Assembly: GCF_014656075.1 (NCBI RefSeq) | Contig: NZ_BNBS01000031.1 | Span: 1 to 64,000 of the forward strand | Origin: Streptomyces hydrogenans | GTDB lineage: Bacteria; Actinomycetota; Actinomycetes; Streptomycetales; Streptomycetaceae | Reading direction: 5' to 3' | Length of the DNA: 64,000 nt | Part shown: positions 35,567 to 46,440 of the stretch, in pieces | How the letters are laid out: each line of letters opens with the position of its first letter | Position numbering within the stretch: the first letter of the stretch is position 1 | Made by a program: the position numbers and the translations under genes | The notes under the pieces: model-generated | Told to the model about the DNA's origin: nothing | Databases searched by the model: none | Seen by the model: only the letters and a program-made list of their open reading frames with translations

Positions 35567-35623
35567 GCCTAACCGACCCCGATCTCCGGCGAAGGGCGCG
35601 CCGCGGCGCCGCGCGCCGAGGGG

Positions 35624-35660
35624 CCGGGGCCCGCTCCCGGTCGGCGGGAAGGGGCCCCGG
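35624..35660 (-). terminator. Intercistronic hairpin between ngcE and ngcF
   Basis: CCGGGGCCC pairs with GGGCCCCGG around a 19-base loop that can itself fold. It likely reduces read-through so that the binding protein is made in excess over the permeases. Confidence 0.55.
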
Positions 35661-35666
35661 CACAGC

Positions 35667-37115
35667 TCACTGGTGCTTGTAGTGCTTGATGTTCGGGTCC
35701 TTCGCCGCCTCGTCGGCGAACTTCTGGATCTTCTTGATGGTCTCGGCCGGGGTGGCGCGGCCCGCCATCATCTCGCCGATGCCGGCGACGCCGATCTTCT
35801 CCTTCTGGAGGGCGACGTACCAGTCCTGGAGGCGGGGGTTCACCACGTTCGTGCCGGCCTTCTCCAGCGCCGCCACACCGGACTTGAGGCCCGGGGAGAG
35901 CTCGATGCCGTCGGTGCCGCCGTTGAGCGCGCTGAGGGACTTCACGGACTGCGTGAAGCTCTTGGAGGAGGCCTCGCTGAGCATGATGCGCAGCTGCTCC
36001 ATGGCGCCCTCGGGGTTCTTCGCCTTCGCCGGGACGATGAAGGGCTCGCCGCCGGCCGCCCAGATGGTGCCGAAGGGCATCTTGTCGGAGGAGTCGAGGC
36101 CGGTCGGGGCGGAGACGGCGAGGCCGAAGTCGGCCGGCATCGTCTTCGCGGCCTCGTTCTCGACCCAGGAGCCGTTCGGGATGAAGAGGGCCTTGCCCTC
36201 GGTCCAGGCGGTCTGCGACTGGATGTGGTCGAGGCCGGGGGTGCCCTGGAGGATGTAGCCCTTGCGCTGGAGCTCGTAGTACGCCTCGAAACACGCCTTG
36301 ACGGCCGGGTGCTCCCAGGCCTTCGGCTCCAGGTTGTCGATCGCGTCGAGGACCTCGCGGCCGCCGACCTTGCCGATCATCGGGTAGAGCGAGAAGGGGA
36401 GGTAGTACGGGTGCTTGCCCGCGTACGTCCAGGGCGCGATGTCCTTCTTCTTGGCCTTCTCGCAGACGGCCAGCATCTCGTCCCAGGTCTCGGGGTACTT
36501 GGCGTCGAGCGAGTCGAGCAGCTTCTGCGAGTACCACACGCCGTAGACGGTGTAGGCGTAGTTGAGCATCCAGCACGGCTGGCCGTCGAACTGGCCCATC
36601 TCGATGATGCCGGGGCGCAGGGTGTCGCGGACCTTCTTGCTCGGGTCGTCCACGGAGGGCGCGTCGAGGAGCGGGGTGAGGTCGGTGAGCTGCTTCTGCC
36701 CGACGAGGACGCCCATGTCCATCTGCTCGGCGCCGGAGTTGTCGATCAGGTCCGGCGGGTTGCCGCCGTTGAAGCGCGGCTGGAGCTCGGTGGTGATCTT
36801 CTGGGTCGGGGTGAACTTGACCTTGGCCTTGGGGTAGCTCGTCTCGTAGAGCTTGATCGCGTCCTTGGCGTACTGCTGGCCGAAACCGCCGTCGAAGAGG
36901 AAGAAATCGAGCTCTGCCGACTCATTCACCCCGAGCGGGTTCTTCTCGGACTTGACGCCCTTCTCGACCTTGTCGTTGGTCTCGCCGCCGCCGCTGGCGC
37001 AGGCGGAGAGGAAGCCCATGGCCGGGACGGAGATCAGACCGACAGCGGCGGAACGCTTGATCAGATCGCGACGGCCGAGGCCGCCCTCGTTCGAGTGGGC
37101 GGAGGTGGATCCCAT
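35667..37115 (-). CDS. ngcE: N-acetylglucosamine/chitobiose-binding lipoprotein NgcE
   Basis: The 482-aa family 1 extracellular solute-binding protein has a twin-arginine-like start (GRRDLIKRSA) followed by a hydrophobic stretch and lipobox FLSAC, so it is probably a Tat-exported lipoprotein. The mature protein carries many aromatic residues suited to sugar stacking (WMLNYAYTVYGVWYS, APWTYAGKHPYYLPF). ATG at 37115 follows GAGGAC. It is the first gene of the ngc operon. Confidence 0.9.
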   Translation of the reverse strand: MGSTSAHSNEGGLGRRDLIKRSAAVGLISVPAMGFLSACASGGGETNDKVEKGVKSEKNPLGVNESAELDFFLFDGGFGQQYAKDAIKLYETSYPKAKVKFTPTQKITTELQPRFNGGNPPDLIDNSGAEQMDMGVLVGQKQLTDLTPLLDAPSVDDPSKKVRDTLRPGIIEMGQFDGQPCWMLNYAYTVYGVWYSQKLLDSLDAKYPETWDEMLAVCEKAKKKDIAPWTYAGKHPYYLPFSLYPMIGKVGGREVLDAIDNLEPKAWEHPAVKACFEAYYELQRKGYILQGTPGLDHIQSQTAWTEGKALFIPNGSWVENEAAKTMPADFGLAVSAPTGLDSSDKMPFGTIWAAGGEPFIVPAKAKNPEGAMEQLRIMLSEASSKSFTQSVKSLSALNGGTDGIELSPGLKSGVAALEKAGTNVVNPRLQDWYVALQKEKIGVAGIGEMMAGRATPAETIKKIQKFADEAAKDPNIKHYKHQ

Positions 37116-37631
37116 GCTCAAGTCCTCGCCTTCATTCAGGACTCAGGCGGTGTACCGGTCGCCCGTACTTCGTCTCGCCACCGGCGAAGGGCCCCGCCAC
37201 CGCGGTCATTTGCAGCTGGGTCGTGCAGGCGTCGGGCCTGCGCCGGAAGAATCCGACGGGCTGGACGCCGACAGGTATAGTCCACTTCCCTCGGCGGGAG
37301 CAAGATCGAAAGCAGCATTCCTCGGGCATCTTTCCCGAGTTGAGACCTCGGGCATTTCCCCGGAGCCCCCGCCGGGAGACTGCCCCGCCCGACCGGAACA
37401 CACCCCTCCGTGATGCGTTCACAAGCTGAATGGTCCATTCGCAATCCGGCGAAACGGACGGGCCCCGAAGGAAGTTGCGGGATGGCTGGAACCGCAGGGG
37501 CTCCCCCACCGTCTTCCTGTCATGTACGGAGTCGCTGCCGGGCGGGCGGAAACGGGGGAAAACCCGCCGAACCGGGCCGAGTTCGGTGGCGTTTCGTGCA
37601 GTTCTGTTCTCGATTCTGATCTGGAGATCAC
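37116..37631. other. Divergent promoter region, ngcE / secreted VCBS-type gene
   Basis: The 516-bp stretch contains no gene I can support; short frames here lack ribosome-binding sites. It holds the DasR-type site at 37271-37286. An inverted repeat CTCGGG-CATCTTT-CCCGAG lies at 37321-37339, and part of it is directly repeated at 37347-37361 (CTCGGGCATTTCCCC). The promoter of the rightward gene must lie between about 37400 and 37620. Confidence 0.55.
37271..37286. promoter_or_regulatory. DasR-responsive element (dre) candidate
   Basis: ACAGGTATAGTCCACT matches 13 of 16 positions of the DasR consensus A(C/G)TGGTCTAGACCA(C/G)T. On the minus strand a -10-like TATACC lies inside it, so DasR binding should block ngcE transcription until glucosamine-6-phosphate accumulates. 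DasR is the global GlcNAc-responsive GntR repressor of Streptomyces. Confidence 0.7.
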
Positions 37632-38567
37632 GTGGCCAAGACTTCTGGCCTGAACCGCACGGGCGTGCTCGCCCGCGTCACGGTCGCCGCGGTGACCGCC
37701 GCCCTGGTGGCCACCACGACGGCCGCGGTGGCGGCCGAGCCGGGTCCGACCTTCAAGCCCGCGCCCACGCAGCAGTCGGACCGCGTGTCGGCCTTCGCGG
37801 CGACCGCGACCACCGGGGCCCCGCTCAACCCCCTGTACGGCGTGAACAGCGCCGGTGACATCTGGGGGTACATCCCCGTCAGCGGCGGCGGCATCCAGCG
37901 GCTCGCCGACAAGTCCGGCGACGGCTGGACCTCGTACAAGCACTTCAACCAGTCCGACGTGGACGCGCAGCTCAACCAGTACGGCTACAAGCAGTCTGAC
38001 GGCTGGTACGCGGTCCGCAGCGACGGCCGGCTGAACTACACGGACGGCGGCCCGCTCCGTGACCTCGGCGGCGGCTGGAACATCTACAACAAGGTCATCT
38101 CGGCCGGCAACACGGGCGGCGGCGCGTCGGAGGACATCCTGGCCCGCGACAGCGCGGGCGTCCTGTGGCACTACCTGGCCTACAGCAACGCGGCACTGAC
38201 CCAGCGCACCCGCATCGGCGGCGGCTGGAACGCCTACACCCAGATCGCCGGCAAGGGCGACGTGAGCGGCGACGGCAAGGCCGACATCGTCGCCCGCGAC
38301 CGCGACGGCGTCCTGTGGCTGTACAAGGGCACCGGCAGCCGCACCTCGCCGTTCACCGGACGCACCCGGATCGGCTCGGGCTGGAACACGTACAACCTGC
38401 TGGTCTCGTCCGGCGACCTGACCGGTGACGGCCGGGCCGACCTGGTGGCCCGCGACGGCTCCGGCGCGCTGTACCTGTACAAGGGCAAGGGCAGCTCGAC
38501 CTCGCCGTACTCCGGCCGCGTCAAGATCGGCACCTCGGGCTGGAACGGCTTCCGCGCGATGTTCTGA
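37632..38567 (+). CDS. Secreted VCBS/FG-GAP repeat protein
   Basis: The 311-aa protein has a signal peptide (about residues 1-36, cleavage near AVAAEP). The mature protein has repeats of the form GDVSGDGKADIVARDRDGVLWLYKGTG and GDLTGDGRADLVARDGSGALYLYKG: calcium-binding DxDxDG-like loops in a beta-propeller, with preceding tachylectin-like segments (SAGDIWGYIPVSGGG). Exported to the wall or medium. Ligand unknown. GTG at 37632 has GGAG 7 bp upstream. Confidence 0.8.
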   Translation: MAKTSGLNRTGVLARVTVAAVTAALVATTTAAVAAEPGPTFKPAPTQQSDRVSAFAATATTGAPLNPLYGVNSAGDIWGYIPVSGGGIQRLADKSGDGWTSYKHFNQSDVDAQLNQYGYKQSDGWYAVRSDGRLNYTDGGPLRDLGGGWNIYNKVISAGNTGGGASEDILARDSAGVLWHYLAYSNAALTQRTRIGGGWNAYTQIAGKGDVSGDGKADIVARDRDGVLWLYKGTGSRTSPFTGRTRIGSGWNTYNLLVSSGDLTGDGRADLVARDGSGALYLYKGKGSSTSPYSGRVKIGTSGWNGFRAMF

Positions 38568-38584
38568 TCGTCCCGGTACGACGG

Positions 38585-38621
38585 AAGGGCCCCGCTCCTC
38601 GCGAAGAGGAGCGGGGCCCTT
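38585..38621. terminator. Bidirectional terminator, VCBS gene / acnA
   Basis: Perfect 16-bp stem (38585-38600 with 38606-38621), GCGAA loop, between convergent genes. Confidence 0.8.
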
Positions 38622-38649
38622 CCCGCTTGCTACCGGATCAGCGGGGTGT

Positions 38650-41364
<2,715 letters not shown>

Positions 41365-41431
41365 GACAGTCTCCTTCATCAATGTGCGCGTACTACCGTC
41401 ATGCTGCCGCCACGGCTTCTCGCCGATCCGC

Positions 41432-41450
41432 TAAGGTAAGGCTAAGTTAG
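41432..41450. promoter_or_regulatory. Iron-box-like element upstream of acnA
   Basis: TAAGGTAAGGCTAAGTTAG matches 14 of 19 positions of the DtxR/DmdR iron-box consensus TTAGGTTAGSCTAACCTAA. It lies about 70 bp upstream of acnA in a marked A+T-rich patch. Iron-dependent control of an iron-sulfur enzyme is plausible. Confidence 0.5.
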
Positions 41451-41492
41451 GTAACCCTTACCGGGGAGGCGGCCGCAGTGCGCCGTCAGCAG

Positions 41493-41512
41493 TTATCTCG
41501 ATGTCGAGATAA
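41493..41512. promoter_or_regulatory. Perfect 20-bp palindrome upstream of acnA (TamR-type MarR operator candidate)
   Basis: TTATCTCGATGTCGAGATAA has perfect 9-bp arms around TG. In S. coelicolor the MarR-family regulator TamR controls this aconitase gene, and the palindrome has the size and A+T-rich ends of a MarR site. I do not recall the exact TamR consensus, so the assignment is inferred. Confidence 0.55.
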
Positions 41513-42322
41513 CTCTAGTGCATCCCCGGCCGTCGGTCATGCCCGGCCGCCCCGCGATCTCACGTGGCGGGCCGGACGGACGCGTACGCGCACGGCCACG
41601 GGCGACGGGGCGGCGGGGGCGATCCGGGGGCTGCTCCGCGCACGCGGGGGGCGAGGACCCGGACCCGGAGAAGGCGACACGCGCGGCCCGGCGCGGGTCG
41701 ACACCGACGGTCTCGTGCGGGTCGACACCGACGGTCTCGCGCTGATCCCCACCCGGCCGGACGCGCCGGCGGCGCCGGCGGTCCACCTCGACCGGGCGGA
41801 CGGCTCCCGGGTCGGGCCGACCGAACCACCCGCCGACGGGCCGGACCGCCAGTCGCTCGCCCACGACTCCGCGCCGACGCGGGCGGTCGCGCCGGTCCCG
41901 CCCGGCGGCGGGGAGGCCGTCCGTCTCCAGCCGCACACCCGCAAGGGGGGCAGGTCCGGCCGCACCCGCCGGAGGAGGTCCCGCCGCTGGACGGCGAGCT
42001 CGCGTCGACGGGTTCGTACGTCCTGCGCCGCTCCGGCGGGCGGGAGCCGCTGCGGGTGACCCGGCACGCCGGATCCGCCTTCGCCCTCCACGCCCTGCGG
42101 CCGGACCACCACCCCGGGGAGCGGCTGTGCGGGGGGGGCGGGCGCGTTCGCGGCCGGGGCCGTCCCGCCGGGGAGGCCGGGGCTGCCGTACGTGCGCTCG
42201 CGCGACCCCTGGACGCCGGCGCCCACCGGGGAGCCGAAGCGGACCCGAGCCGGGATCCTTCCGCGCCTCCGTTCGGACGCGCGCGCGTTGCCGCGCGGGT
42301 GGGGCGGGGCGACGATCGGTCC
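41513..42322. pseudogene. Non-coding or decayed stretch between acnA and the VOC gene
   Basis: The 810-bp stretch has no intact gene with a start and ribosome-binding site. Coding-like segments appear in successive frames. One around 41690-41940 includes RVDTDGLALIPTRPD. A second at about 41945-42130 in another frame reads LDGELASTGSYVLRR and LRVTRHAGSAFALHALRP. A third near 42150-42250 reads PPGRPGLPYVRSRDPW. This suggests an old gene broken by frameshifts. A 24-bp unit (GCGGGTCGACACCGACGGTC plus four bases) is repeated in tandem at 41693-41716 and 41717-41740. Could also be only GC-driven open frames. Confidence 0.3.
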
Positions 42323-42682
42323 ATGTTCAGCGGCGCGCACATCACCCTCTACAGCCGGGACGCGGAGGCCGACCGGGCCTTCCTCAAGGACGTCGCCGGG
42401 TTCCCGCACGTGGACGCCGGGCGGGGGTGGCTGGTGTTCCGGCTGCCGCCCGCCGAGCTCGCGGTCCACCCGGTCGGGGAGGGCGGCTCGCGGCCCGAGG
42501 TCTATCTGATGTGCGAGGACATCGCCCGCACCCTCACCACGCTGGAGGACAAGGGCGCGGAGATCTCACGGGCCATCACCGACCAGGGGTGGGGGCTGCT
42601 CGCGGCGGTACGGCTGCCGAGCGGCACGGAGGTTCCGCTGTACGAGCCGCGACACCCCACGGCCATCGACCTCCCCACGTAG
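42323..42682 (+). CDS. VOC (glyoxalase/bleomycin-resistance) superfamily protein
   Basis: The 119-aa single-module protein has the beta-alpha-beta-beta-beta pattern of VOC proteins. It begins GAHITLYSRDAEADRAFLKDV, continues with WLVFRLPPAELAVHPV, and ends with the EVPLYEPRHP strand that usually carries the metal-ligand Glu. One module would work as a dimer. The substrate is unknown. The ATG at 42323 has no clear ribosome-binding site. It sits alone between a decayed stretch and murA, as expected of an accessory insertion. Confidence 0.8.
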   Translation: MFSGAHITLYSRDAEADRAFLKDVAGFPHVDAGRGWLVFRLPPAELAVHPVGEGGSRPEVYLMCEDIARTLTTLEDKGAEISRAITDQGWGLLAAVRLPSGTEVPLYEPRHPTAIDLPT

Positions 42683-42751
42683 ACCAAACCGGTCATATAA
42701 CCTCATACGTAACGACACGTCACTCGAATGCCGCACCCCAATGATCGTTGC

Positions 42752-42767
42752 ATCTCATATCTGAGAT
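42752..42767 (+). promoter_or_regulatory. Palindrome over the murA promoter
   Basis: ATCTCA-TATC-TGAGAT is a perfect 6-bp inverted repeat ending 12 bp before the start codon and overlapping a possible -10 (GATAACGT). Because the downstream protein carries its own XRE-type DNA-binding domain, it is a candidate autoregulatory site. It resembles the acnA palindrome at 41493 in its ATCTC/GAGAT ends. Confidence 0.45.
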
Positions 42768-42778
42768 AACGTGACGGC

Positions 42779-44308
42779 ATGGCAGACGACTACCTCGTAC
42801 GCATCGGCAAGCTCATCCGTGACGCACGGCAGCACCGCGGCTGGACCCAGACGCAGCTCGCCGAGGCTCTGGCCACCAGTCAGAGCGCGGTCAACCGGAT
42901 CGAACGCGGCAACCAGAACATCAGCCTTGAGATGATCGCCCGCATCGGCGAGGCGCTCGACAGCGAGATCGTCTCCCTCGGCTACGCCGGCCCCATGCAC
43001 CTCCGCGTCGTCGGCCGCCGCCGCCTCTCCGGCTCCATCGACGTCAAGACCAGCAAGAACGCCTGCGTCGCGCTGCTCTGCGCCACCCTCCTCAACAAGG
43101 GCCGCACGGTGCTGCGCCGGGTCGCCCGCATCGAGGAGGTCTTCCGCCTCCTCGAAGTGCTCAACTCCATCGGCGTCCGGACCCGCTGGATCAACGACGG
43201 CGTGGACCTGGAGATCGTGCCGCCGGCCGAGCTGGACATGGAGTCCATCGACGCCGAGGCCGCCATCCGCACCCGCTCCATCATCATGTTCCTCGGCCCG
43301 CTGCTGCACCGCCTGGACCGCTTCAAGCTGCCGTACGCCGGCGGCTGCGACCTCGGTACGCGCACGATCGAGCCGCACATGATCGCGCTGCGCCGCTTCG
43401 GCCTGGACATCACCGCCACCGAGGGCCTCTACCACGCGCAGGTGGAACAGGGCGTGGCGCCGGTCCGCCCGATCGTGCTGACCGAGCGCGGCGACACCGT
43501 GACCGAGAACGCGCTCCTGGCGGCCGCCCGCCACGACGGCGTCACCGTCATCCGCAACGCCTCCTCCAACTACATGGTCCAGGACCTGTGCTTCTTCCTG
43601 GAGGCGCTGGGCGTCCGCGTCGACGGCGTCGGCACCACCACACTGACCGTGCACGGCGTCCCGGAGATCGACGTCGACGTCGACTACTCCCCCTCCGAGG
43701 ACCCGGTCGAAGCGATGAGCCTGCTCGCCGCCGCCGTCGTCACCGAGTCCGAGCTGACGATCCGCCGGGTGCCGATCGAGTTCCTGGAGATCGAGCTCGC
43801 GGTCCTGGAGGAGATGGGCCTCGACCACGACCGCTCCGCCGAGTACGCCGCCGACAACGGCCGCACCCGGCTCGTCGACCTGACGGTCCGCCCCTCCAAG
43901 CTGGAGGCGCCGATCGACAAGATCCACCCGATGCCCTTCCCGGGCCTCAACATCGACAACGTCCCCTTCTTCGCGGCCATCGCGGCCACCGCCCAGGGCC
44001 AGACCCTCATCCACGACTGGGTCTACGACAACCGCGCCATCTACCTGACCGACCTCAACCGCCTCGGCGGCCGCCTCCAGCTCCTGGACCCCCACCGCGT
44101 CCTGGTCGAGGGCCCCACCCGCTGGCGCGCCGCCGAGATGATGTGCCCGCCCGCCCTCCGCCCCGCCGTCGTCGTCCTCCTCGCGATGATGGCCGCCGAA
44201 GGCACCTCCGTCCTCCGCAACGTCTACGTCATCAACCGCGGCTACGAGGACCTGGCCGAGCGCCTGAACTCGGTGGGCGCGCAGATCGAGATCTTCCGCG
44301 ACATCTGA
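42779..44308 (+). CDS. murA: XRE-HTH domain fused to UDP-N-acetylglucosamine 1-carboxyvinyltransferase
   Basis: The 509-aa protein has an N-terminal Cro/CI-type HTH (residues about 8-66, WTQTQLAEALATSQSAVNRIERG). A short linker joins it to a full MurA/EPSP-synthase-fold domain from about residue 73. The active-site loop GGCDLGTR places the catalytic Cys at 190, and SKNA corresponds to the substrate-binding Lys-Asn motif, so it looks catalytically competent. MurA adds enolpyruvate from PEP to UDP-GlcNAc, the first committed step of peptidoglycan synthesis. The fusion could let the enzyme sense its substrate and regulate transcription. No Shine-Dalgarno sequence is visible; the transcript is probably leaderless. 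Confidence 0.9.
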   Translation: MADDYLVRIGKLIRDARQHRGWTQTQLAEALATSQSAVNRIERGNQNISLEMIARIGEALDSEIVSLGYAGPMHLRVVGRRRLSGSIDVKTSKNACVALLCATLLNKGRTVLRRVARIEEVFRLLEVLNSIGVRTRWINDGVDLEIVPPAELDMESIDAEAAIRTRSIIMFLGPLLHRLDRFKLPYAGGCDLGTRTIEPHMIALRRFGLDITATEGLYHAQVEQGVAPVRPIVLTERGDTVTENALLAAARHDGVTVIRNASSNYMVQDLCFFLEALGVRVDGVGTTTLTVHGVPEIDVDVDYSPSEDPVEAMSLLAAAVVTESELTIRRVPIEFLEIELAVLEEMGLDHDRSAEYAADNGRTRLVDLTVRPSKLEAPIDKIHPMPFPGLNIDNVPFFAAIAATAQGQTLIHDWVYDNRAIYLTDLNRLGGRLQLLDPHRVLVEGPTRWRAAEMMCPPALRPAVVVLLAMMAAEGTSVLRNVYVINRGYEDLAERLNSVGAQIEIFRDI

Positions 44309-44314
44309 GCCCGC

Positions 44315-44375
44315 CGCCCCCCGCACGACGGAAGGCCCCGCCGTCCCGGCGGGGCCTTCCGTCGTGCGGGGGGCG
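44315..44375. terminator. 29-bp-stem bidirectional terminator
   Basis: Positions 44315-44343 pair perfectly with 44347-44375 around three bases. It lies directly between the stops of murA and the convergent MFS gene, the latter being adjacent to the stem. Confidence 0.85.
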
Positions 44376-45929
44376 TCAGCCGCCCGGCATCATGCCGCCG
44401 CCCTTGAGGCGTTCGATGTCGGAGGGGCGGACCTTGATGGCGAAGACGGCTATCAGGAAGGAGACGATGGCGAAGGCCGCGGCGACGATGAAGCCGGCGG
44501 AGACGCCGGAGGTGAGGACCTCGTCGCCCCAGGGGGGCGGCAGCTGACCGGTCTCGGCGAAGCGGGCCTTCTCCAGGGGGCCCGCCTGGGCCAGGAAGGC
44601 GGGGACCTGCTCGTCGGCCTCGTTGCGGCTGGCGGTGCCGAAGACCGTCACCAGGATGGACAGGCCCAGCGAACCGCCCACCTGCTGCGTCGCGTTGAGG
44701 AGACCGGAGGCGGCGCCGGACTCGGCGGGCTGGACGTTGGAGAGCGCCATCAGGGTCAGCGAGACGAACATCAGGCCCATGCCGGCGCTGAAGACCAGCA
44801 TCGGTCCCAGGATCGAGCCCGCGTAGGTGGAGTGGACGTCCGTCAGGGTCAGCCAGGACAGGCCCACGGCCAGGCAGAGCGAGCCCAGCACCATGAAGGG
44901 TTTCGGGCCGAACTTCGGCAGCAGCTGGGAGGTGATGCCGGCCACGACCGCGATCACCGCGCTGACCGGCAGGAAGGCGAGGCCCGCCTCCAGCGGGCTG
45001 AAGCCCAGGACCTGCTGCACGAAGAGGGTCAGGAAGAAGAACATCCCGAAGATCGCCGCCGCCAGGCAGAGCATCATGCCGTACGTGCCCGCCCTGTTGC
45101 GGTCGGCGAACATGTGCAGCGGGGTGATCGGCTGCCGGCTCCTGCGCTCCACCAGGATGAAGGTCACGAGGAGCACGACCGCCGCGCAGAACGAGGCGAT
45201 CGTCCAGGGATCGCTCCAGCCCTCCTGCGCCGCGCGGATGAAGCCGTACACCAGCGCCACCATGCCGAGGGTCGACGTGAGCGCGCCCGCCAGGTCGAAG
45301 TGGCCCGGATGGCGTTCGGACTCCCTGACGTGACGGGGGGTCAGGATCGCGATCATCACGGCGATCGGCACGTTCACGAAGAAGATCCAGCGCCAGTCGA
45401 GCCATTCGACGAGCACGCCGCCCGCGAGCAGTCCGATCGCGCCACCGGCCGCCGACACGCCCGCGAACACGCCGAAGGCCCGGTTGCGTTCGGGCCCCTC
45501 CTCGAAGGTGGTCGTGATCAGGGAGAGCGAGGTCGGCGAGGCGATCGCGCCACCGACGCCCTGGAGGGCCCGGGCCGCGAGGAGTTGCCACCCCTCCTGC
45601 GCGAACCCGCCCAGCAGGGAGGCGAATCCGAAGAGCAGCACGCCGAAGATGAAGACGCGGCGCCTGCCGAGGATGTCGCCGGCCCGCCCGCCGAGCAGGA
45701 GGAGACCGCCGAAGGTCAGCGTGTAGGCGTTGACCACCCAGGAGAGGCTGGTGGTCGAGAAGTCGAGATCGCTCTGGATGTGCGGCAGTGCGATGTTGAC
45801 GATGGTGATGTCGAGAACGACCATCAGCTGGCAGGAGGCGATGACGAACAGGGCGATGCCCTTGCCGTCGCCCTTGCCGGTGGGCGTGGAGTCCACCGCC
45901 GGGGTCGTCGGCTTCGGTGTACTGCTCAT
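44376..45929 (-). CDS. MFS drug exporter, EmrB/QacA (DHA2) family
   Basis: The 517-aa protein has about 14 transmembrane helices. DHA2 signatures are visible: VVLDITIVNIALPHIQ in helix 1, LGGRAGDILGRRRVFI after helix 2, and the antiporter motif C-like AGVSAAGGAIGLLAGGVL in helix 5. ATG at 45929 opens MSSTPKPTTP. It is presumably a proton-driven multidrug or metabolite exporter; the substrate is unknown and no TetR/MarR regulator is adjacent. Confidence 0.9.
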   Translation of the reverse strand: MSSTPKPTTPAVDSTPTGKGDGKGIALFVIASCQLMVVLDITIVNIALPHIQSDLDFSTTSLSWVVNAYTLTFGGLLLLGGRAGDILGRRRVFIFGVLLFGFASLLGGFAQEGWQLLAARALQGVGGAIASPTSLSLITTTFEEGPERNRAFGVFAGVSAAGGAIGLLAGGVLVEWLDWRWIFFVNVPIAVMIAILTPRHVRESERHPGHFDLAGALTSTLGMVALVYGFIRAAQEGWSDPWTIASFCAAVVLLVTFILVERRSRQPITPLHMFADRNRAGTYGMMLCLAAAIFGMFFFLTLFVQQVLGFSPLEAGLAFLPVSAVIAVVAGITSQLLPKFGPKPFMVLGSLCLAVGLSWLTLTDVHSTYAGSILGPMLVFSAGMGLMFVSLTLMALSNVQPAESGAASGLLNATQQVGGSLGLSILVTVFGTASRNEADEQVPAFLAQAGPLEKARFAETGQLPPPWGDEVLTSGVSAGFIVAAAFAIVSFLIAVFAIKVRPSDIERLKGGGMMPGG

Positions 45930-46026
45930 GATTCGTTCATGGCGCGTCGCGCCCTCACCACAGGAGCCGTGGACCGGTCGATCCACCATTCGACCCTAAG
46001 CCCGCCCCTCCGGGGCGACCAGTCGA

Positions 46027-46440
46027 TCAAGCACCGCCCGGTTCCTCCAGCACGGCGATGCCGTCGAGTTCGACGAGCGCCCCCTCCTCCCGGAGCCGTG
46101 CGACCTCCACGACCGTCATCGCCGGATAGTCGCGGCCCGCCATCCGGCGCCAGATCCGGCCCAGTTCGGCCGAGTCCGCGCCGTGGGCCGCCACGTCGGT
46201 CGTGTACACCGTGACGCGGGTCAGGTCGGCGGGGCCTCCGCCCGCGTGCCGCAGCGCGGTGAGGAGGTTGCCGAGCGCCGTGGCGAACTGCTCGGTCAGC
46301 GTCGTGCCGACGACGGCGCCGGCGCTGTCGAGCGCCCGCTGCCCGGAGAGGAAGACCAGCCGGCTGCCGTTGGCGGTGACCGCGTGCGAGAAGCCGGCCG
46401 GCGGGGGGAGTTCCGCGGGGTTGTGGCGGTGCAGGCTCAT
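46027..46440 (-). CDS. RidA/YjgF/UK114 family protein
   Basis: The 137-aa protein matches the RidA fold, with LVFLSGQRALDSAG, TRVTVYTTD and the C-terminal MTVVEVARLREEGALVELDGIAV containing the usual Arg before a Leu. RidA members hydrolyse enamine/imine intermediates; this divergent member may act on another imine. It lies 97 bp upstream of the MFS gene on the same strand, so cotranscription is possible. Confidence 0.85.
   Translation of the reverse strand: MSLHRHNPAELPPPAGFSHAVTANGSRLVFLSGQRALDSAGAVVGTTLTEQFATALGNLLTALRHAGGGPADLTRVTVYTTDVAAHGADSAELGRIWRRMAGRDYPAMTVVEVARLREEGALVELDGIAVLEEPGGA

Noticed and set aside
37136..37509. Short minus-strand genes between ngcE and the VCBS gene
   Set aside because: Three overlapping frames of similar length without ribosome-binding sites; they cover the promoter region with the dre.
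41478..42059. A complete 193-aa gene next to acnA
   Set aside because: No ribosome-binding site, its start lies on the operator palindrome, and coding-like text switches frames; treated as decayed sequence.
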